The notes beneath the pieces were generated by a model. The model did no database searches and was not told the DNA's origin. It was given only the letters and a program-made list of their open reading frames with translations. DNA of 54,529 nucleotides. It comes from Fidelibacterota bacterium (GTDB taxonomy: Bacteria; Fidelibacterota; UBA8477; JABMPR01). The stretch covers positions 1 through 54,529 of the forward strand of contig JAERTH010000161.1 in NCBI GenBank assembly GCA_016844955.1, written 5' to 3'. The translations under genes and the position numbers were made by a program. Below, one piece after another: positions 17,392 to 24,983 of the stretch (within the stretch, counting starts at the first letter, position 1; each line of letters opens with the position of its first letter).

Positions 17392-18753
17392 TTACTGATC
17401 ATGATTGGCCTCAAGCAAACCATATTTGACCAGTTTGCTTCTTAGGGTTGTTCTAGGTATGCCCAATAGGTCTGCAACCTTTTGCTGATGTCCGTTATGG
17501 ACTTCCATAGAATCTTTAAGAATTTGTATTTCGAAGTCCAGGAGTCGATCTGGTAGTGTTTTACTCTCGTCTGAAATTGAACTTTGAGACAGATTGGATT
17601 TGCTTTGATACGTTTCAGGGAGGTCAGACAAACCAATCTTATCTTTTTTTGAAAAAACTGACATCTGCATGATAAGATGTTCCAACTCACGTACATTCCC
17701 GGGCCATGGCAGTCCTGTGAGATATTCCACTAATAGGGCAGATAGGGATTTGTTGGGACTGGTTTTAGTTAAGAAATGGTTTGCCAATAGTGGTATATCA
17801 GATGGTCGTTCAGCTAAGCTTGGAATTTTCAGCTTGATTACATTGAGGCGATAGTAGAGATCTTCTCTAAATTGTTTTTGTTCTACCAAAGATTTTAGAT
17901 CCACTTTTGTTGCAGCGATGAGGCGGATGTCCACTGAGATTACCTCACTACCCCCTACGCGTTCGATTTCCCCCTCCTGAATGACGCGTAATAGTTTGGT
18001 TTGGAGCCTCAAACTTAAGTCATCGATATCATCAAGAAATATGGTTCCACCCTTGGCCCGTTCGAACCGCCCCAGTGACCGCTTAACTGCCCCTGTAAAA
18101 GCACCCTTCTCATGCCCAAACATCTCAGTTTCAAAAAGGGTTTCACTCAAGGCTGAGCAATTGATTCGGACGAATGGTTTATCCATTCGAAGGCTGAATT
18201 TCTGAACGGCATTGGCAATTTTCTCCTTGCCGGTACCACTGGCTCCTTCGATGAGAACCGTATGCTCACTCTCTGCAACCATCTTAATTTTGTCAAACAA
18301 CTCCAACATGTTGGGTGACTGGCCAATCAGATCCGGGGCCACTTTAAGCTCAGCCAGTGATGACTTTAACGCTTCATTTTCAGCACTTAATGAATTGAGA
18401 ACTTTTATTCGATCGAGGTGATGAAACAACTCATGCGGGTCAAAGGGTTTAGTCAGGTAATCGAAAGCACCTTTTTTGAGCGCAGTCAGGGCGTTTTCAA
18501 CAGTGGCAAAAGCAGTCATTATAAGCACATGTGTCTGTGGCGATTTCTTTTTCACCGCATCCAGGATTTCCAGGCCATCTGCTCCGGGGAGTCGATAGTC
18601 GGTGAGAACAACATCCCAACTCTGAGACTTTATGGCCTCAAGTCCCATGTTACCATTTTCAGCTGTGGTGACAGTATAACCAGCATGTGAGAGGAGCTTT
18701 TCCAATGTTAAACGATTAATTCGTTCATCTTCAATTAACAAAATCTTAAGCAA
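17392..18753 (-). CDS. NtrC-family sigma-54-dependent response regulator
   Basis: The 453-residue protein has three domains: receiver (phospho-acceptor Asp52 in 'VVLTDYRLPG', with acidic E8/D9 and Lys near 102), AAA+ sigma-54 activator (Walker A GASGTGKE near 170-177, the sigma-54 contact loop GAFTGA at 217-222, Walker B 'GGTIFLDDI') and a C-terminal Fis-type helix-turn-helix ('HQQKVADLLGIPRTTLRSKLVKYGL'). All key residues are present, so it should be functional. It is 5 bases downstream of the histidine kinase gene. The target is very probably the two palindromes and sigma-54 promoter in the gap just beyond its stop codon, which would drive the phosphate island. Confidence 0.96.
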   Translation of the reverse strand: MLKILLIEDERINRLTLEKLLSHAGYTVTTAENGNMGLEAIKSQSWDVVLTDYRLPGADGLEILDAVKKKSPQTHVLIMTAFATVENALTALKKGAFDYLTKPFDPHELFHHLDRIKVLNSLSAENEALKSSLAELKVAPDLIGQSPNMLELFDKIKMVAESEHTVLIEGASGTGKEKIANAVQKFSLRMDKPFVRINCSALSETLFETEMFGHEKGAFTGAVKRSLGRFERAKGGTIFLDDIDDLSLRLQTKLLRVIQEGEIERVGGSEVISVDIRLIAATKVDLKSLVEQKQFREDLYYRLNVIKLKIPSLAERPSDIPLLANHFLTKTSPNKSLSALLVEYLTGLPWPGNVRELEHLIMQMSVFSKKDKIGLSDLPETYQSKSNLSQSSISDESKTLPDRLLDFEIQILKDSMEVHNGHQQKVADLLGIPRTTLRSKLVKYGLLEANHDQ

Positions 18754-18758
18754 ATCAG

Positions 18759-20210
18759 TTACTCCCCATTTGGATCCATACTGCTTGGTAATTCAATTGT
18801 AAAGCAGGCCCCACCCAACTCACTGACAGAATAAGTAATATCCCCTCCCATGGAGCCAATAATTTCACGGGAGACATATAAGCCAAGCCCCGTCCCTTTA
18901 CCAACTTCTTTTGAGGTCTCGAATGGTTCAAATAATTTTGAAATCTGTTCCTCTGGAACACCTGGTCCTGAATCGGCAACAGACACCTTGATACAGCCTT
19001 CTGATACGTGGGTATTGATAAGCATTGTCCCTACGTTACCAATGGCGTCCAGGGCGTTCATACAGATATTCAGAAGTGCCTCTTCAAAGCCTGACTTACT
19101 ATTCCGCACCAGGGGAATGTTGTCACCCAAATCAAGACGGGTAATCACCTTTTCTTTGGATAATCGATGTCCCACTAAATTAAGTACATCCCGAACACTC
19201 AGATTAATCTCATACTCTCTTATGGTTCTGGATTTTTTACGCGCCCCTTCCAGGAGTCTAGAAACGGTGACCTCTATCCGGTCCAAACCCTCTTTTAGCA
19301 ATCTGATATGGTCTTCCTGGTTATCCTTGTCAACCTGTAGAAGATATAAACAATTTTTCAAGCCAAGCAGTGGGTTATTGATTTCATGGGCCACACCAGC
19401 GGCCATCCGACCCATGGCAGCCAGTTTTTCAGTTTGAATCAGATTCTTATTGGTTACTTCCATGGCAGATCGTGCGTTGATTAATCGCTCCTGGAGTCGA
19501 GTGAAACGATCATTCAGAAGACCGATCTCATCATCCGCTTCCGGCAAAGTTAATGGTTCGGCCGTTTGAAAATCAATGATATCAATGGCTTCAGCTGTAT
19601 GGCGTAGCTTTCTGGTGACATTTCTGCTAATTCTAAGCACAATGAACAAAACCATGATGAGGGTGCCGAAAAACATGCTCATGATAATGAGGGTGGTACT
19701 GCGCAACTCTCGCACCAGCGGCTGAGAATCCAGGCCCAGACGAAGTGCTCCATGACTGAGATCTATCAACCCCAGGGGTGCAGAAATTTCCATCACACCA
19801 CCATATTGATCATTCTCATAGATGTGAAACTGGGGATCAATCGACTCCAGTGCTGTGGAGCTATAGACATCTCGATAGGTTTCATTTACATGAGATATTT
19901 CTGAGTGGGCAATGACCCGTCCACCTTCCCCCAGTATTATTGCAAACTTGATGGTTTCGCTATATTCCTGAACAAAATTCTTCAAAAAGGACTGCAGGAA
20001 ATCATCGTTCCCAGATCCTGAGAGATAAAGCGCGTCGTTAATGGGGATGATGGCAGTCTGAACCATGGTTGTAGCAATAATTCTGTGCTTCCCAATGATG
20101 GTTTCCTTTTGGGAAGTCATGATTGCAAAAAACAGAACCAGAAGCACTATAGAGAGGCTGATGCCAGTTCTAAAAACCAACTTGTCATGAATGCTATTGA
20201 TTGGCTTCAT
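18759..20210 (-). CDS. Sensor histidine kinase
   Basis: This is a membrane-bound kinase of 483 residues. It has an N-terminal membrane segment (about 14-33), a periplasmic domain of ~135 residues resembling a small PAS/CACHE-like sensor ('KFAIILGEGGRVIAHS'), a second membrane segment (about 171-193), HAMP, then a dimerisation helix with the phospho-acceptor His275 in 'AAGVAHEINNPLLGLKN'. The catalytic domain shows the N box (CMNALDAI), G1 'VADSGPGVPEE', F box 'PFETSKEVGKGTGLGLYVSREI' and G2. Its ATG overlaps the stop of the PhnD-like gene (TAATG), so kinase and binding protein are translationally coupled. It should phosphorylate the NtrC-type regulator encoded 5 bases downstream. Confidence 0.95.
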   Translation of the reverse strand: MKPINSIHDKLVFRTGISLSIVLLVLFFAIMTSQKETIIGKHRIIATTMVQTAIIPINDALYLSGSGNDDFLQSFLKNFVQEYSETIKFAIILGEGGRVIAHSEISHVNETYRDVYSSTALESIDPQFHIYENDQYGGVMEISAPLGLIDLSHGALRLGLDSQPLVRELRSTTLIIMSMFFGTLIMVLFIVLRISRNVTRKLRHTAEAIDIIDFQTAEPLTLPEADDEIGLLNDRFTRLQERLINARSAMEVTNKNLIQTEKLAAMGRMAAGVAHEINNPLLGLKNCLYLLQVDKDNQEDHIRLLKEGLDRIEVTVSRLLEGARKKSRTIREYEINLSVRDVLNLVGHRLSKEKVITRLDLGDNIPLVRNSKSGFEEALLNICMNALDAIGNVGTMLINTHVSEGCIKVSVADSGPGVPEEQISKLFEPFETSKEVGKGTGLGLYVSREIIGSMGGDITYSVSELGGACFTIELPSSMDPNGE

Positions 20211-21124
20211 TAAGGTATATGCTCTAGTTCAGCCAATATTTGTCGAGGAAAATTATAGAGGGTATCATTTCCAGCCATGAATCCATTGGCTACTTCTGCA
20301 TCCCACCCCTTCGTGTCTATTTGATCGGTTTCAATCAAGGATACAAGTTCAAGAAGTGCTTGTTGTACAATGCGTACACGAGCGGTGTCTACATGTGGTG
20401 CAGCAACCAATGGGACACTGGGGATTGCTGGAGAGCGGGATAATGTTCTGATACCAAGTGGAGCGTATTTCTCTGCAACTATCGTTTTTACTATCCCGGC
20501 ATCAAAGTCTCCTCTTAGCACTTTTTCAGCGACCAGATCATGATAACTATGGTGCTCATATCTTGAGAGTTGCTCAATACTGACTCCGGCGTCTTTGAGC
20601 ATCCATATTCCCATCCAGGAACTGAAGGATTGCTTTGAAGCAAAGGCAAATGAATTGCCCCTGAGATCTTCAAGGGATTGAGCGGGTGAATCTTGTTTGA
20701 CGATGATATCATCATAATTTTTTAAGGACCCCACCTTATTGATCGGCATTGCAATACAGCGCACACCATAACTCCTATGTGCATTGATATAGGTGTAATT
20801 TCCCAGCGAGGCGAAATCTATTATACCTTCTGCTAACTGATTCACTGTCTCCAAATAATTCCGACTTAGCTTTAGCTTGAATGTGTAGGGGGTGTTGTCA
20901 GAGAGATACTTCATCAAGGGGTCGTAGCCACTGATAATTGACCGCGGCGAATAGCGAGATATCACACCAAAGTATACGATTTCCTCATTGTCAGAAATCG
21001 AGTGTTCAACTTCTGGGATTGGGCTATCAATATCAGTAATAATTAAATATGAGATTGATGCGAACAGGATAAATGTGACCACCGGCAACAGGATCATCAC
21101 ATTTACTTTTTTGAGTCTTAGCAT
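20210..21124 (-). CDS. Membrane-anchored PhnD-like periplasmic binding protein
   Basis: The 304-residue protein has a single N-terminal membrane segment (about 9-30) that looks like an uncleaved anchor, followed by a type II binding-protein fold of the phosphate/phosphite/phosphonate (PhnD, PF12974) group: 'YFGVISRYSPRSIISGYDPLMKYLSDN', 'DFASLGNYTYI', the 'DIIVKQDSPAQSLEDLRGNSFAFASKQSFSSW' block and 'EKVLRGDFDAGIVK'. No ABC permease or ATPase is near, and it is coupled to the kinase by a TAATG overlap. I infer that it presents its ligand to the kinase, as binding-protein subunits do in three-component sensors. The ligand may be phosphate, phosphonate or another anion. It starts 9 bases after the third Na/Pi gene. 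Confidence 0.88.
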   Translation of the reverse strand: MLRLKKVNVMILLPVVTFILFASISYLIITDIDSPIPEVEHSISDNEEIVYFGVISRYSPRSIISGYDPLMKYLSDNTPYTFKLKLSRNYLETVNQLAEGIIDFASLGNYTYINAHRSYGVRCIAMPINKVGSLKNYDDIIVKQDSPAQSLEDLRGNSFAFASKQSFSSWMGIWMLKDAGVSIEQLSRYEHHSYHDLVAEKVLRGDFDAGIVKTIVAEKYAPLGIRTLSRSPAIPSVPLVAAPHVDTARVRIVQQALLELVSLIETDQIDTKGWDAEVANGFMAGNDTLYNFPRQILAELEHIP

Positions 21125-21133
21125 AGGCTAGTA

Positions 21134-22933
21134 TTAAGACTCCTCACCGCTATCAGCAAGGTTGAATATAATTTTTCCAATATCACCGGTATAGACATTC
21201 ACTCGCTTCATCATATCCAACAGCTCCATGTGGATTTCATGGGTCTTGATCGATTCGTCTCTTGATTCCTGAATCCTTGCCAGGTGGAAAGCAGTATACT
21301 TGGTTTGAAGATCACTGTATTTAGCCTGCTTTTTCATGAGCCGCTTGGCTCGTACAGGATCCATTTCCGTAAAAGCTGCACCTAGACGTTGAATCTGATG
21401 TACTACCTTTCCATGATAAAGTTCCAGCTCCTCCTTCCCTTCAGCGCTAAAATCAAGTTTTAATGCTTCTTTCCGGACGATCAGAGGCATCATGTTCTTG
21501 TTTACCACGTCACCAATACTCTCCATATGATGGACAATTGAAATCAGGGCGAAGACCTCTTTTGCCTGCTGGTCTGTGACCTCACCTTGGCTCAGGGTCA
21601 GGAGGAATTTTGTGATCCGATGATCCAGGTAATCCAATTTACCCTCACGCATCTCAATCCCCTCTATGAGACTCAATTCTGGGCGACTCGGATCTTGCCC
21701 AGGATCATCCTTGAAAAATGGGACGATAATACTTCTCATCATTTTTTCAAGAGCTTTGGCCATGCGGGCAATTTCTGACCGGGCAAGATCCAGTGCTAAT
21801 GAAGGAGTTCCCAACGCAACTTCATTGATAAATTTCGTCGTGGGAGCGATGCCTTTTTCGATAGCTTTTTCGGGATAATATCTGAATATCAATTTTGATA
21901 ACATATTGGTGAAAGGAAGAAATAGCACCCCAACAGAGATATTGAATATGGTGTGGGCATTGGCGATCTGACGTGGGGTTTCAGCGGCCAGCTTATCGAC
22001 ACCAGTAAGACCACTAACCGGTGAAATTGACCTGACGATATCCACCAGGATAGGTATGAGGAATAAAAAGAGCACGGCTCCTGTGATGTTGAAAACAACA
22101 TGAGCCATAGCCACACGTTTTGCCTCACGACTGGTTCCAATGCTGGCCAGTCCGGCTGTTACACAGGTCCCCACATTGGCACCCAGGATCAATGGAATTC
22201 CTGCTTCAAGACTGAGTACCCCTTGTTGAGCCAGAACTATCACAATACCCGTGAGTGCACTGCTGCTCTGAATCAAGGCTGTGAATGCAGCGCCTGCCAG
22301 TAGTCCAAGAATGGGTGTTTCCAGGTTCTGTAGCATATCAATAAAAGGTTCGAAACTACGGAGGGGTTTCATGGCATCGGACATGAGCTTCATACCAAAA
22401 AAGAGTATACCAAACCCCAGAATTGCATCACCGATATTCTTTTGATTGTCACTCTTAGAGAAGGCAGACATGAGGAACCCAACGGATATCATGAGCAAGG
22501 CATAGTCCGTCAGTTTGAATGCAATGAGCTGAGCTGTGATTGTGGTACCTATATTAGCACCCAGAATGACACCGATTGATTGAGCAAATGTCATCAATTG
22601 GGCCTGAACAAAACTTACCAACATGACCGTGGTAGCACTGGAGCTTTGTATCACCATGGTAACAAATGCACCCACAGCCACTCCCATTACCCTGTTCGTG
22701 GTCAATACGGACAGGATGTTGCGCATTTTATCACCGGCTGCCAGCTTAAGACCGTCGCTCATCTTCTCCATACCGATGAGAAACAGGGACAACCCGCCCA
22801 TGAGCCACATTATCAGGTAGAACCAGCTAATATCACCACTTCCAGCACCTGAGGCAGCATAGGCTGTACTTACAAGCCCAAAAACAAGGACACCTATAAG
22901 GGGTCGTTTGAGATGTGAATTATATTTGTTCAT
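21134..22933 (-). CDS. Na/Pi cotransporter family protein with C-terminal PhoU-like domain (copy 3)
   Basis: This 599-residue paralogue of the copies at 7616 and 9400 has both QSSSATT and QSSSALT motifs and the helical PhoU-like tail. Note Leu instead of Phe in the second motif. The ATG is preceded by AGGAAGGA. It lies upstream of the sensory genes, separated by 9 bases from the PhnD-like gene, whereas the other two copies are in the operon these genes are predicted to control. That split could mean constitutive expression of this copy and induced expression of the others, which is an inference. A signal-like leader ends in AYAAS. Confidence 0.93.
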   Translation of the reverse strand: MNKYNSHLKRPLIGVLVFGLVSTAYAASGAGSGDISWFYLIMWLMGGLSLFLIGMEKMSDGLKLAAGDKMRNILSVLTTNRVMGVAVGAFVTMVIQSSSATTVMLVSFVQAQLMTFAQSIGVILGANIGTTITAQLIAFKLTDYALLMISVGFLMSAFSKSDNQKNIGDAILGFGILFFGMKLMSDAMKPLRSFEPFIDMLQNLETPILGLLAGAAFTALIQSSSALTGIVIVLAQQGVLSLEAGIPLILGANVGTCVTAGLASIGTSREAKRVAMAHVVFNITGAVLFLFLIPILVDIVRSISPVSGLTGVDKLAAETPRQIANAHTIFNISVGVLFLPFTNMLSKLIFRYYPEKAIEKGIAPTTKFINEVALGTPSLALDLARSEIARMAKALEKMMRSIIVPFFKDDPGQDPSRPELSLIEGIEMREGKLDYLDHRITKFLLTLSQGEVTDQQAKEVFALISIVHHMESIGDVVNKNMMPLIVRKEALKLDFSAEGKEELELYHGKVVHQIQRLGAAFTEMDPVRAKRLMKKQAKYSDLQTKYTAFHLARIQESRDESIKTHEIHMELLDMMKRVNVYTGDIGKIIFNLADSGEES

Positions 22934-22990
22934 GGTTCGTCCTTCCTGATAGTTTTTGATAAACGGTGAGTTCAGGTCACTCTGGGGAAA

Positions 22991-23182
22991 CTACCAGCGA
23001 TCGTCCTTGAAAAAGTCCTCCTGATCATAAACAGCTTTCAACATGTTGGTGGCCAGCTTGCGAACATCTCCATTCACAGCTACCTCTACCTTACGCACAT
23101 CCTTCTTTTTCAGTTTCTCCAGAACGATTTTAAGATCTTCTACTTCGTATTTGTCTAATTCAAATTTGAATGTCCAGGCCAT
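22991..23182 (-). CDS. Small charged protein of unknown function
   Basis: This 63-residue protein is not recognised. It is made of strongly charged stretches (KYEVEDLKIVLEKLKKKDVRKVEV) with a likely helix-strand-helix layout and no signal peptide or membrane segment. The C-terminus is aromatic and acidic (DQEDFFKDDRW). The ribosome site is strong (AAAGGA with 8-base spacing). It is 20 bases after the PaaI-like gene and 57 before the Na/Pi gene, so it is likely cotranscribed. A regulatory or adaptor role in this operon is only a guess. Confidence 0.65.
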   Translation of the reverse strand: MAWTFKFELDKYEVEDLKIVLEKLKKKDVRKVEVAVNGDVRKLATNMLKAVYDQEDFFKDDRW

Positions 23183-23202
23183 GATGTATTTCCTTTCCTG
23201 CC

Positions 23203-23706
23203 TTAATGTTTCTTCATCTCGCGCAACTGCTCTGAGGCGTTGCTATTCATTTGACTCATTTTTTTGAATGTTTCCATATCCTGAGATATGAATAATCCTC
23301 TGGCTTCAGCAAATTTCTGATTATCTGCATCTGTGAGCTGGGCCTCTAGGTTTATTTTATTGCCATCCATAACTTTGATGTTTGCTGAAAACAGGAGTGG
23401 AATGTTGAGTGGTGCTGGTTTAAAAAAACGTGTTGTGTATTGGGCTGTCATGGAGGGGTGGCCATTCACCCAGCAACAAGCTCCCATGAGCTCATCAAAC
23501 ACGGCTGAAATAGCACCACCATGGGTGTGTCCGGGGGGACCCTGGGCTAATCTACCAAAGTTTACTTCAGCATATAGAATACCTGTCTCCTGATCATGAA
23601 AATATTTCAGGGAGATTCTGTCGGCGTTGTGATCTCCGGTGATAAATGAAATAAACTGCTTACCAAATTCGATGGGAACGGTGTTTGACAACTGGTGAAA
23701 CTGCAT
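23203..23706 (-). CDS. PaaI-like hotdog-fold thioesterase
   Basis: This cytoplasmic 167-residue protein has the hotdog thioesterase signature: 'GPPGHTHGGAISAVFDELMGAC' with the conserved His-Gly-Gly and the acidic residue of the long helix, then 'SMTAQYTTRFFKPAPLNIPLLF'. It likely hydrolyses an acyl-CoA or aryl-CoA thioester, but the substrate is not readable from sequence. A KMSQMNSNASEQLREMKKH tail extends beyond the fold. AGGAG precedes the ATG. It is the first gene of the cluster that leads to the Na/Pi carrier and the sensory genes, and its metabolic link to phosphate is not evident. Confidence 0.88.
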   Translation of the reverse strand: MQFHQLSNTVPIEFGKQFISFITGDHNADRISLKYFHDQETGILYAEVNFGRLAQGPPGHTHGGAISAVFDELMGACCWVNGHPSMTAQYTTRFFKPAPLNIPLLFSANIKVMDGNKINLEAQLTDADNQKFAEARGLFISQDMETFKKMSQMNSNASEQLREMKKH

Positions 23707-23820
23707 ATAACTCCTATTGGCTGTAAGGCTTATAAGCTAATGAGAAATGGGAAGGTTGGTATTTGAAAGATTTGGGGGAAATTGGAAACTTGAAATTTGA
23801 TTGGCAGAATTCTCTGATTG

Positions 23821-23896
23821 TCGTCACTAGCAGAGTCGAGGGACAGGTATCGTCTTCACACAAATATATATCCCTCGACTCCGCTCGGGATGACGA
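23821..23896. repeat. 76-bp palindromic intergenic element
   Basis: The ends are TCGTCA and TGACGA (6-bp inverted repeat) and an internal inverted repeat of 11 bp (gagtcgaggga at 23833-23843, tccctcgactc at 23871-23881) flanks a 27-base spacer. The arm tccctcgactccgctcggga resembles the 'CCTCGACT..GCTCGGGATGAC' palindromes seen in many intergenic regions of FCB genomes. Neighbouring bases 23707-23820 show no gene. Confidence 0.65.
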
Positions 23897-23942
23897 GGAT
23901 AGATTGCTGGATATTAAAAACCCCCGCACAATGGCAGGGGTC

Positions 23943-23966
23943 ATTCGTAATTCGTAATTCGTAATT
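23943..23966. repeat. Tandem heptamer repeat
   Basis: The unit attcgta is present three times, followed by a partial fourth (att). It lies between the palindromic element and the tRNA-Leu 3' end. No function is evident; it may be a local slippage product. Confidence 0.7.
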
Positions 23967-23973
23967 AAACTTG

Positions 23974-24059
23974 TGCCCGAGACTGGAGTCGAACCAGCAC
24001 GTACTATAAGGTACACTAGGTCCTGAACCTAGCGCGTCTACCAATTCCGCCACCCGGGC
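23974..24059 (-). tRNA. tRNA-Leu (anticodon CAG)
   Basis: Read on the minus strand, the sequence folds as a class II tRNA. A 7-bp acceptor stem (GCCCGGG with CTCGGGC, one G-U pair), D arm, anticodon stem CTAGG/CCTAG with loop TTCAGGA (anticodon CAG, decoding CUG), a long variable arm of leucine type, and a T arm with the TTCGACT loop are all present. The discriminator is A and CCA is not encoded. Length is 86 bases. Confidence 0.95.
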
Positions 24060-24103
24060 ATCAAAAAGCGGGTGAATGTAATCCCCTTGCCTGCCTGAGT
24101 CAA

Positions 24104-24721
24104 TCAGGAATAAACAAGAATTATACTCAGATTTATTATTAGCAATATTCCATGTACAGAAAGAATTACCAGGGGTTGAATACCTACAAATTTTATTGGA
24201 GCAAGCTGCCACTTCCCTGCCTTCAATCCACTGCTCGTCTTCATACTCATCAAGAATACAACAGTAGTAAAACCATAGCTAAAAGGTGCCAGTAAGGGAG
24301 TATTCCCCCACAGATTCTTTACTGAATCTACCTGCCAATCAATCAAGTGGTATTGGGAGAGTAGTGTTTCAAACATAAAAGCGAAGAACACACCGGTTAA
24401 AAATACCAGAGGCAGGTGATTGTCCCAGGGTTGGGACGCCAGGTAATCTCGCTGGAGATAATTATTACTCCATTGCCAGCTGATATAACCAAGATTGGAA
24501 AATAAAAAGATGTATATCAGTGGGAAACCCATGATAGATATCTTGAAGTCTCCGTAGGTGTAGATGGCACCTAGTCCAACCATTGCCACTTCTCGCAGGA
24601 CTCCCATTATAGCTCCACCCAGCCAGAATACGCGTACGAATGAAGCGGAGTATTGCTGCCTGGAATGCAGCATGAGTATCACGGTCATGACCAGAACTAT
24701 GATTTCAATCGATAGAATCAT
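24104..24721 (-). CDS. Integral membrane protein of unknown function
   Basis: This 205-residue protein has about five to six hydrophobic segments. I do not recognise the family with confidence. A segment with 'REVAMVGLGAIYTYGDF' and 'GFPLIYIFLFSNLGYISWQWSNNYL' is faintly like carotenoid-biosynthesis (CruF-type, DUF422) proteins, but the match is too weak to name. The C-terminal segments are strongly hydrophobic (LVILSVHGILLIINLSIILVYS). It overlaps the 61-residue membrane-protein gene upstream by 17 bases, so the two form a coupled unit. Its 3' end is 44 bases from the tRNA-Leu. Confidence 0.6.
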   Translation of the reverse strand: MILSIEIIVLVMTVILMLHSRQQYSASFVRVFWLGGAIMGVLREVAMVGLGAIYTYGDFKISIMGFPLIYIFLFSNLGYISWQWSNNYLQRDYLASQPWDNHLPLVFLTGVFFAFMFETLLSQYHLIDWQVDSVKNLWGNTPLLAPFSYGFTTVVFLMSMKTSSGLKAGKWQLAPIKFVGIQPLVILSVHGILLIINLSIILVYS

Positions 24722-24890
24722 TTATATCCGCTCTGACTTTTTTATTCAGGGTGATGAGGCCCCATACCAATATGGGTAGGTTCGACCACAACAAATCATA
24801 TCGATCATTCACAAATTCTGTGATAAGGGCCACAGTCAGCAAAAGGTCGATGACTACATATGGCAGGTATGCGTGGAGGAGTTTATTCAC
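24705..24890 (-). CDS. Small two-segment membrane protein
   Basis: The 61-residue protein has two hydrophobic segments (LLHAYLPYVVIDLLLTVALITEF and LLWSNLPILVWGLITL) and a charged C-terminus. The start is GTG at 24890; a weak ribosome site is present. It overlaps the 205-residue membrane-protein gene by 17 bases and likely forms a complex with it. It starts 21 bases past a tRNA-like remnant. Reality of the gene rests on its hydrophobic layout and overlap, not on homology. Confidence 0.5.
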   Translation of the reverse strand: MNKLLHAYLPYVVIDLLLTVALITEFVNDRYDLLWSNLPILVWGLITLNKKVRADINDSID

Positions 24891-24914
24891 TTATGCTATC
24901 CGAGGGTTCTCACA

Positions 24915-24942
24915 CTTCCGGGCGCGGATTCGAACCCGCGCT
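24915..24942 (-). pseudogene. tRNA T-arm-like remnant
   Basis: Read on the minus strand, GCGCGG-GTTCGAAT-CCGCGC forms a six-bp stem around a loop containing the invariant TTCGAA, followed by CCGG as in an acceptor 3' strand. No matching 5' half, D arm or anticodon arm is found; the sequence on the 5' side runs into the TolB-like gene end. It therefore looks like a 3'-end fragment of a tRNA gene, possibly an integration scar. Confidence 0.4.
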
Positions 24943-24954
24943 TGGTGAAAATGC

Positions 24955-24983
24955 AAAAATAATGATCAGTCAATTCAATCATT
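24955..24983 (-). terminator. Weak terminator after the TolB-like gene
   Basis: On the minus strand AATGAT at 24978-24983 pairs with ATCATT at 24961-24966 around the stop codon, then a run of T follows (24955-24960). The stem is short (6 bp) and A/T rich, so it may be only partial. Confidence 0.4.

Noticed and set aside
23714..24016. Minus-strand open frame across the palindromic element and tRNA-Leu
   Set aside because: It covers repeats and the 3' part of a clear tRNA, with no plausible product.
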